This document shows, in pieces, positions 57,481 through 64,000 of a stretch of 64,000 bases of DNA. The stretch is from Dipteris shenzhenensis (Eukaryota > Polypodiophyta > Polypodiopsida > Gleicheniales). The position numbers and the translations under genes were made by a program. The stretch's first letter is position 1, and each line of letters begins with the position of its first letter. The stretch lies in the NCBI GenBank assembly GCA_047967505.1, contig CM106538.1; one strand, 5' to 3'. A model generated the notes under the pieces. That model was not told where the DNA came from and did no database searches. It worked only from the letters and a program-made list of their open reading frames with translations.

Positions 57481-59941
57481 AAAAACTTTGTTTACTTCGT
57501 TGTGCAACTTGGATCACGTCCGACCATCTTGGATCAGAATGATCCAAATGAAAAACCACTTATAGTGAAGATGGGTGTCAAATGCCATCAATTATATGAA
57601 TTTATGTTTAAGTACATGTACCAAATTGATCTTTAAAAATGAAATGTTCGATTAATTAAATGATTAGTATGCACCTACTCACAATGCTTGGGAAGAACAA
57701 AAGTATCACTTTCATCGGTTCAAAGTTTGGAGTCTATTGCAACTTTGAATCAATGCGTTCCATGCAAAAATGTTGTCTATATGACCATAATGCACTGTAC
57801 TTTTTGTATTGCAAAAGGGCATCATTAAAACAATGAGGATGCATCTATTTTATATTGTATATTGCCACAAATAATTACTTAATTACGTCAAGAGGTAAGA
57901 AACTTACATGCATTATACATCTAGATGATAACTCTCCTAGATGATAACTCTCGCTCATGCTCATTTATTGCCTCTCCATTGCATTTAGCTTTACATAGAG
58001 CCAGTTGTAGCAAATCAACTGACATGCGAGTGGGGAGAAGGGCGAGATCCTGTGGATATGGTTGCGCTCGCGTGTGCATTACTCTGAATGGTGTCCAACC
58101 ATGAGCATAGAGGCAAGCTCTCATAATCAAACACTGGAAATGCTTGCAGGTCAAGATCATGCCGAGCAGTAGCAAGCCTCATAGCAACAAGGCACGATGA
58201 CAAATAAACTTATTGTTGTTACTAAAGTGGAAGGTGATGAGGTTGTGGATGACAAAGTGCATGCCCAAGGTGATATTTTTGGAGCGGCATTGTGCACTGA
58301 AGAAAGGGCCAACAAATCCCATCAAGAATATAGATTAGCTTGGACTCATAAATAGAATCTTGAGTGATTGTGCATTTCTTCTCTTATACTTAACAATACA
58401 TGATAGGCCTCTTATATAAGGAGTGCCCTTTGAATAGTCAACCATGTGGGATCCTCTCATCCACATCTCTCCTTGTGGATATCCTCAATCCACATCTCCA
58501 CATCTTGTAGTCCACATCCTAGGGTGGCTACTTTAATTCTTTCCTATACCATACCTTAGCCCTTTAATCTATGTGCTCATGGCACTATATCTCTCAACAC
58601 CTCTCCTTGGTGCCATGACCCTTTGGCTACTGCAAGGTGGTTAGATGTGAGTTACATTCCATCACCTCCCCTTAGTGCATGCATTGCTACTTAAGATGGT
58701 CAAGTGTGGCTTTTACATGTCAATACCTCCCCTGGGTGCTTTCATAGCTACAGTCAGGTGGTCAAGCTTGATTTACAAAATATAGGCAAGGTTGGCAAGG
58801 TATTTGTTTCTCAATACATTCCATTGATGTCACCTTTTGGCTCATGGCTTGATGATGATGCTATGCAGTTGACTTGCTAGTTCTTCAATATGCAATCTTC
58901 TTCCTTGTGTATCTTCATGCATGATGCTTTGTTCTTCCATGTGCCTTGATGCTTTATGTGTGGATGCCATGCTTCATGCTATGGTCATCTCATGCACTTG
59001 TGCTTTTGTTATGCTTATGACAATGATGTGTGCATTCATGCTTTGATTTGTCATTTGTTGCAAAGGTCTTACCAATTGATTTCTTTCAATATTGGCAATG
59101 TCTAATTGCTAACAATGATTTTGATCTAATAAGCACGTAGATCTAAAAAAGAAGATCACTTTTCCTTTTTGGAGCATGTCCAAATTCATCATGGATTGCA
59201 AGTTACGCCTTGTCAAAGTTTTTGTGAAGAAGAGGGCATTTGATGATGTGGCACAGGGATTCACATGCTGAATTCCATACTGTGCTTAGTAGGGGCTATG
59301 TGCTTAGGTGGGACTGTGGTGATGTGGCACTTTTAACCAACCCCATAACCTTACCATGGCTATGTTTAGCCTTACTAGAGTCAGGTCTTATCTGCCATGT
59401 GGCAAAACTTTGACCACACTGCCTAACTAATCGAACCTAACACCTATTTCATTAATTTTGGACTAGTGCACTATCCAAATTCATTTTGTGAGATAATTTT
59501 GGATAAAGCATTTCAAAAAAAGAGGCTCTTATAAAACAAAACTTTGAGTCAAAAAGTAAGATTTTAAAAAAGCAAATTAGAAAAAATGACGTGACATGTT
59601 ATTAAAACTAGAGTACATTAAAAAAAGAGGACTTCATGTTGTTAAAAGAGACAAAAAGTAAGATTTTAAAAAATCAAATTAGAAAAAAAACCAGAGTACA
59701 TTTAAAAAACTAGAGTACATTTAAAAAAAAGCATGACACATTTGTACAAGAAGTAGATCATATAACTCAAAGCCATATGGTGTTAAAAAACACCTTCCAT
59801 TAGCTCAGCCTAGAAGATGTCATCTTTGTCTTTCTTGTCTACTATAGTTACTTTAGAAAACACATAAATCTATGGAATTAAATTTCACAGTTACTTTAAA
59901 TTTCTATGGAATTAAATTTCCATCACTTGACTATTAAGTCA
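57481..59941. other. Unassigned stretch with short repeats
   Basis: No convincing gene. Short frames at 57424-57636 (+) and 57921-58203 (-) lack motifs. At 58440-58520 a TGTGGATATCCTCA(A)TCCACATCTC unit repeats. At 58595-58775 three units of about 75-80 bp contain CACCTC(C)CCTTGGTGC...GGTGGTCAAG. At 59435 the phrase ACACCTATTTCATTAATTTTGGACT matches 21690. At 59580-59740 AAACTAGAGTACATT(T)AAAAAA repeats three times. Confidence 0.5.
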
Positions 59942-60398
59942 TTAGAGAGAGCATATGTCCTCGAAAGTGCCTACTATGGCATTGGCTTCATGAAAACAAG
60001 TAGACTTTAAACTTGCAGGCCATGCGTAACCAGGGCTGGCATCACAAATCTCCTCACAGACTCTCCTCACAACTTGTTTCGAATCTTCCGTCGACTTGTA
60101 AGCATTCAACAACTCTTCTTTTCTCTCTTGGCTTTCCTCATCTTCACCATTTTTTTCAATACAGCTTCTAGCCACCCCCATATCCTGTACGAAAATTTAA
60201 CTCGTTCGCATAAGAAGTATGTGATTAAAAGAAGCGAAAAAGAAAGCTAAGGATATTCACCTCTTCTGCTAAGTTCAAATCAAGCAGCCATGTGCATAAC
60301 ATATCCTCCTCGAATGATTTTCCCTTCATTGGTCCATACAAAAAAGATCTAAGATAGAATTTGAGTTCAGTAAATGAAGTCAGGTAGTAACTAGTCAT
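59942..60398 (-). CDS. Two-exon gene fragment of unknown function
   Basis: Exon 1 (from about 60398, MTSYYLTSFTELKFYL) runs to an AGAG|GTGAATAT donor near 60260. An acceptor TCGTACAG|GATATG near 60185 joins in phase 0 to exon 2, which contains DMGVARSCIEKNGEDEESQE and ends TFEDICSL at 59942. Frame is kept over both exons, about 125 codons. A longer open frame extends to 60521. No family is recognised. It follows the Ulp1-like gene on the same strand and could be its last exons or a separate transposon gene. Confidence 0.45.
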
Positions 60399-60539
60399 TG
60401 TCTTAGAGGGAAAGTGGGAGAAGTAGAGTGAGGGAGCAATAGTGAGGGATGCACAGTGAGCTGCCCCTCCTTCAAGGGTGATATAAAGTGAGGGAAGACG
60501 TAAAGTGAAAGATGAATACAAGTTAATCAGAAGGACTAG

Positions 60540-61077
60540 GATGTAAGAAATAAGAGAGTGTTTGTGGAAGGACTACGATGGAAGATTACAAGTGCACTAA
60601 GGCACGATGTGTTCGCTATGATAAGGATAAGGGTTGGAATAAAGTGAGAGAAGCATTGGAAATGCTCTACTTTAAGTGAGTGGAGACTGTCCAATTGAAT
60701 AAAATTTTGCAGAGCATTGGGAATGCTGTACTTTAAGTGAGTGGAGCATTGGGAATTGATACTTTGCCATGAAATATATTACAAATATTGCATCATCACA
60801 TATTCATATCAAAATTCTCATCACAAAAGGTTATATTTCCTAATAATCACATCATCACACATTCATATCATAAAATTGTGTGCATGAAATAAATATATAA
60901 ATATCATGACTAAATGCCACTTAAGTAATAAGTCAGAAATTGGTGTATAATCAATAAAAACTACATCATGATTCATACATTGCAACAAATAAATGTCAAC
61001 CATAATATTCATGGAGTAAACAACATCATGAGAATATGCTCCTCATGCATATATACAAACACAACATCATACATGCA
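60540..61077. other. AT-rich gap between two minus-strand genes
   Basis: No gene seen. A GAGCATTGG(A/G)AATGCT(C/G)TACTTTAAGTGAG phrase is duplicated near 60650-60745. ATCA(C)ATCATCACA(C)ATTCATATCA recurs around 60790-60870. Confidence 0.45.
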
Positions 61078-62045
61078 TCACAACTCTTTTGATGCTTTCA
61101 ATGGAGGCTGTGGTGCTCTAGATGTATACTCTTCTTCTGTAGTATGTAGTGCTTTTAGAGTAGACTCACTATCCTCTTCCTTAAATGCAACCGGAGGCTG
61201 TGGCAACTCTTCTGATGCTTCCAGTGGAGGCTGTGGTGCTGTAGGTGTACACTAAGTCTTCCTTTGTAGTGTGCAGTGCTTTCACAGTAGACTCAGTCTC
61301 CTCTTCCTTAAATGCAAGCTCTGATATTGCTTCATTTGCACGTTGTATTCTAATGGCAGCAATTAGGTCTCGAATGATTTCAGCCCTAAACAATTGTATA
61401 TCCTCCTCTGAATATTTGAGCTCCAAAGAGTCTTCTGATGAGATCTGTGGCTTAAGTGAGAAAATTTCTTTGAAAATCAACATGCAGTTGTAGGCAACTC
61501 TCCACCCACAACTATGCCCATCTTCCTGCTCTACTACTAAATGCTTTTGGAAGTCTACCAAGTCTTTGTACTGTCTTGTTTCTCTGATAGCAGATACCAA
61601 CTTCTCAATCGACCTGCTCATCATGACATATTAAAAAAACTTAGTGTGTCTATTACATAAGGTACATAATATAGAAGTAACAACAGATTATAGAATACTT
61701 ACATTTGCATGAGCCATGAAAGCCTGCAATCGAGTTAACAAACCAACAATAGTTGTATTCAAGGTCCCAAACCACTAGACTCCAATGTTCCCTACACGAA
61801 TAATTAAGAACCATTATTATTTAACACAATGTTGCTAGTATAAGATGAAAATAAAGGTTGCCATGATACTTACATCTCGTGATATGCCATAAATAGGACT
61901 CACACGCCATGTAAATGTAAAGGCTGTAACCATTTACAAACATCGGCTATTGTCTTTCTGCTATCGCTAAGTATAGGAGAAAGGAGGGAATCCAACATAT
62001 ACACACGGTTTTATACGGCTGTACCAAATCGTGAGATAACTATAC
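61078..62045 (-). pseudogene. Ulp1/SENP-like cysteine peptidase (C48) gene, probably decayed
   Basis: Three minus-strand exon candidates. The first (about 62020-61906) reads VYMLDSLLSPILSDSRKTIA and ends at a GTGAGT donor. The second (61807-61704, after a GTGTAG acceptor) reads EHWSLVVWDLEYNY, the HW...D signature of C48 peptidases, and ends at a GTAAGT donor. The third (61624 onward) reads RSIEKLVSAIRE ... LVVEQEDGHSCGWRVAYN, supplying Gln and the catalytic Cys. The tail is an acidic, Pro-rich repeat (KEE(E/D)(T/S)ESTxKALHTTxE) that is duplicated with a frame change and ends at 61078. The phase of the second intron does not fit perfectly and a stop lies just before exon 1. Such peptidases are common passengers in plant CACTA and Mutator-like elements. 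Confidence 0.6.
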
Positions 62046-62075
62046 TGCACCAACAAATAAATGAATATTAGCTTA

Positions 62076-62505
62076 AAGAGACTAATATTTATGTAATTGT
62101 TGCTACTATAGCTTGCTTGCGAAGGACTCTCACAAAGGAGATGGCTATAGATTTTGTTCCAGGGATGGATGTGATTTTATGTAGCAAAAGAGAAGTAGTT
62201 GCATTTGCTACAATCCATGATAGTGATCCCAATTCAGTTTGCCACTTTCGAAGACTTGGCGAAGATAAGGTGGCAGTTACTGTATCAAAGATTCTTAGTG
62301 CACATGTTGAGCTAAAGTATAAATGTGGAGATATGGAAACACTTGGAGATGTTATGCCCTACAATACATCCAACAAATCATTTATAGCATGGGACAAAGA
62401 TGAGACTTATGCACTAGACATTATCAAGAATACAAAGTGCACCACCTTGGATTTTACTATAGGGGACATTTCACAAATGAGATCATTTGCAAATAAGAAT
62501 GTAGC
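62076..62505 (+). pseudogene. Inverted duplicate of the 5' exon of the DUF7869-like gene
   Basis: Nearly identical to the reverse complement of about 26505-26075: an intron end (CTACTATAG), then RRTLTKEMAIDFVPGMDV through FTIGDISQMRSFANKN. Homology breaks at GTAGCAG, after which satellite sequence follows directly, adding a short chance tail to the frame (stop at 62569). Only the N-terminal domain (about 140 codons) is present, so it is a truncated copy. Confidence 0.9.
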
Positions 62506-62784
62506 AGTTTTTCAAACAAGTACTTATCAAATGGGGATGCCACTTTGCACACAAGTTAATACTGCCTAGGTTGAGGAATGTGCAAAGTCTTGTGTCCATT
62601 GGATATGCTTTGCATAGTCAATCTCACATTATACACCATTTTGTTCCTAGTGTTATGCACAATCATCATAAAATACGTTTGGAGGTGTGTTATCCGAACA
62701 AGTACTTATGGGATGGGTGCACCACTTTGTATGCAAGTCAATACAACCTAGCTTGAGGCATGTACAAAGTTTTGTGCCCATCGG
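62506..62784. repeat. Satellite fragment joined to the duplicated exon
   Basis: About 1.5 diverged monomers (TTTTCAAACAAGTACTTATCAAATGG ... GTGCCCATCGG), matching the array edge at 47591-47874. Confidence 0.92.
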
Positions 62785-63429
62785 AGAAATGTAGATGCGA
62801 TAATATTAGAAAATTCTCGGTATGTGTATATGTGTGTGTGTGTGGCAAACAATTTTGATACAACAAAGTAAACACCTAGTGCACAAATTATGCACTTCAT
62901 ACCTTCAGTAAATAAGCTTGTTGATGAGGATAAATACACCCTTGAATAAAATCACAGTTGTTGTATGACCACTATAGGATCGCTTTGACACCTGTGATTT
63001 TGCCCACATGTAAGTTTGCAAATAGTATAAAAAATCATATAATAATATATTAATAGTTTGCAAATGTGTATAGCAAGTGAGTAATGGGAAGTGGAAGTGG
63101 GAGTGAGGAGCGAGGAGTGGAATGGGAGAGGGAAGTAATAGTAGTGTATGATAATAAGTATAAAAAATAGTATAATAATATATTAATAGTTTTCAGATGG
63201 CAAGTGAGTAATGGGAAGTGGAAGTGAGAGTGGGGAGGGAAGAATGGAATGGGAGAGGGGAAGGTAATAGGGGAGTAGGATAATAAGGGAGTGAAATGAG
63301 TGAGGGGAGTTAATAGGGGATGAAAAAGAGGAGGGTGAGATGGGGAAATATGGGATTTTAGGAAAGGGGAGGAGTATGGGACGTGGTGGAAATGTGGGAT
63401 GGGAGTGGTGGCAATGGGGGAGGAAGAAG
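62785..63429 (+). repeat. Duplicated block, copy 2, including purine repeat
   Basis: Matches 47875-48445: GAAATGTAGATGCGATAATATTAG, then the GTGAGTAATGGGAAGTGG purine-rich units. It has a TG microsatellite and about 50 extra bases near 62830-62890. It is cut at 63429 by a CACTA end; the 48-kb copy continues GAAGAAATGG at the same place. Confidence 0.9.
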
Positions 63430-64000
63430 CACTACTACACACGCATCCTATTGTGACGTTTACGTACCGATGATTAGCGCCCGCTTAGCGTTAATCGTCG
63501 GTATAAAAATCGGGTGTCGTAAATCGTCGCTATATAGCGACTTTTACTAAGCGTCGCTATATAGCGACGTTAGTAAAAGTCGCTATATAGCGACTTTTAA
63601 AGGTCGCTATATAGCGACACTGAGACAATATATTATAGCGACATTTTACAGAGAGGTTTTTTCTTTTTTTTAGCCTTAAAATTTATTTTCTTCCAATGAC
63701 AAAATTTTTTAAATTTTCATACATGTTTGAGCTCATAGAGAATTAAAAAATGAGAGCATGTACATCAAGCCTTTGAAGCTCATATATTCATGTCCAAGTT
63801 TGAGATGAGAAAAATCAAATTAAATAAGAGCATTTACATCAACTGTTTCATCTTGAGCCAAGTCTAAGGCGCCAAGCAAGTCTATCTCCAACTCTATACC
63901 GAGTTGATCTCCTATATCATCATCGTACTCTAGCATCGTACGTTCACCTAAAAGTATTTGATCATCTTCTTCAATTAAGCTTAAGTGTGGTGATTGATCT
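63430..64000 (+). mobile_element. CACTA (En/Spm) transposon terminus
   Basis: Starts CACTACTACACACGC, the standard CACTA terminal motif, inserted into the duplicated block. Four copies of the palindrome GTCGCTATATAGCGAC (63526-63541, 63553-63568, 63579-63594, 63603-63618) follow, plus partial copies, typical of subterminal transposase-binding repeats. The presumed 3-bp target duplication is within GAAG at 63426-63429; the other end is outside the window. From 63640 to 64000 the sequence is AT-rich with no recognised gene. Confidence 0.88.

Overview
The window looks like repeat-rich nuclear DNA of a land plant. Evidence is the plant-type LTR retrotransposons whose primer-binding sites match initiator-Met tRNA, a CACTA transposon end, MITEs, a satellite array, and introns with GT...AG borders. 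The species cannot be named. There is no bacterial operon structure, CRISPR array, rRNA or recognisable tRNA. Most open frames are transposon-derived, satellite-derived or low-complexity; only a few are plausible genes.

Layout. 1-3.6 kb: a decayed Ty1/copia element interrupted by a Ty3/gypsy integrase-LTR-PBS fragment. 3.6-5.2 kb: first copy of a purine-rich module. 7.5-10.3 kb: an open frame split by a non-autonomous LTR element (TSD CATAC). 11.5-12.9 kb: two inverted copies of a 246-bp MITE, each with a perfect 8-bp TSD. 14-15.3 kb: a 441-codon gene with Arg/Ser repeats, the best single-copy host-gene candidate. 17.8-19.7 kb: a head-to-head pair of paralogues, one broken. 19.8-21.6 kb: 5' part of another copia element. 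21.8-22.9 kb: local tandem repeats. 23.0-26.5 kb: a broken transposase-like gene (DUF7869-like, with an N-terminal domain resembling those in plant CACTA proteins).

26.6-47.9 kb is a tandem satellite with monomers of about 182 bp organised as a trimer of about 545 bp. A copia element (A, 37111-47493, TSD TTGTG) lies in it, and a second copy of the same family (B, 42348-47179, opposite strand, TSD ACCGT) lies inside A's 3' LTR. Further copies are the 1-3.6 kb relic and C (54.2-56.2 kb). 48.1-52.2 kb holds two more purine-rich modules, the first extremely G-rich and studded with about ten GGC/GCC palindromes. A spliced gene of unknown function (52219-54062) follows. Next come copia C, a Tork/Tnt1-like copia fragment D, a poorly coding stretch, two minus-strand spliced genes (one a Ulp1/C48 peptidase relative), and a duplicated block that rejoins an inverted piece of the 26-kb gene to satellite DNA. 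A CACTA terminus begins at 63430.

How parts relate: the Ulp1-like gene, the DUF7869-like gene, the satellite edge and the purine-rich module recur together in different orders at 23-52 kb and 60-63 kb. They may be parts of one large mobile or amplified unit; this is inference and the best candidate here for something undescribed. The copia copies record successive insertions and decay, mostly by C-to-T / G-to-A changes.
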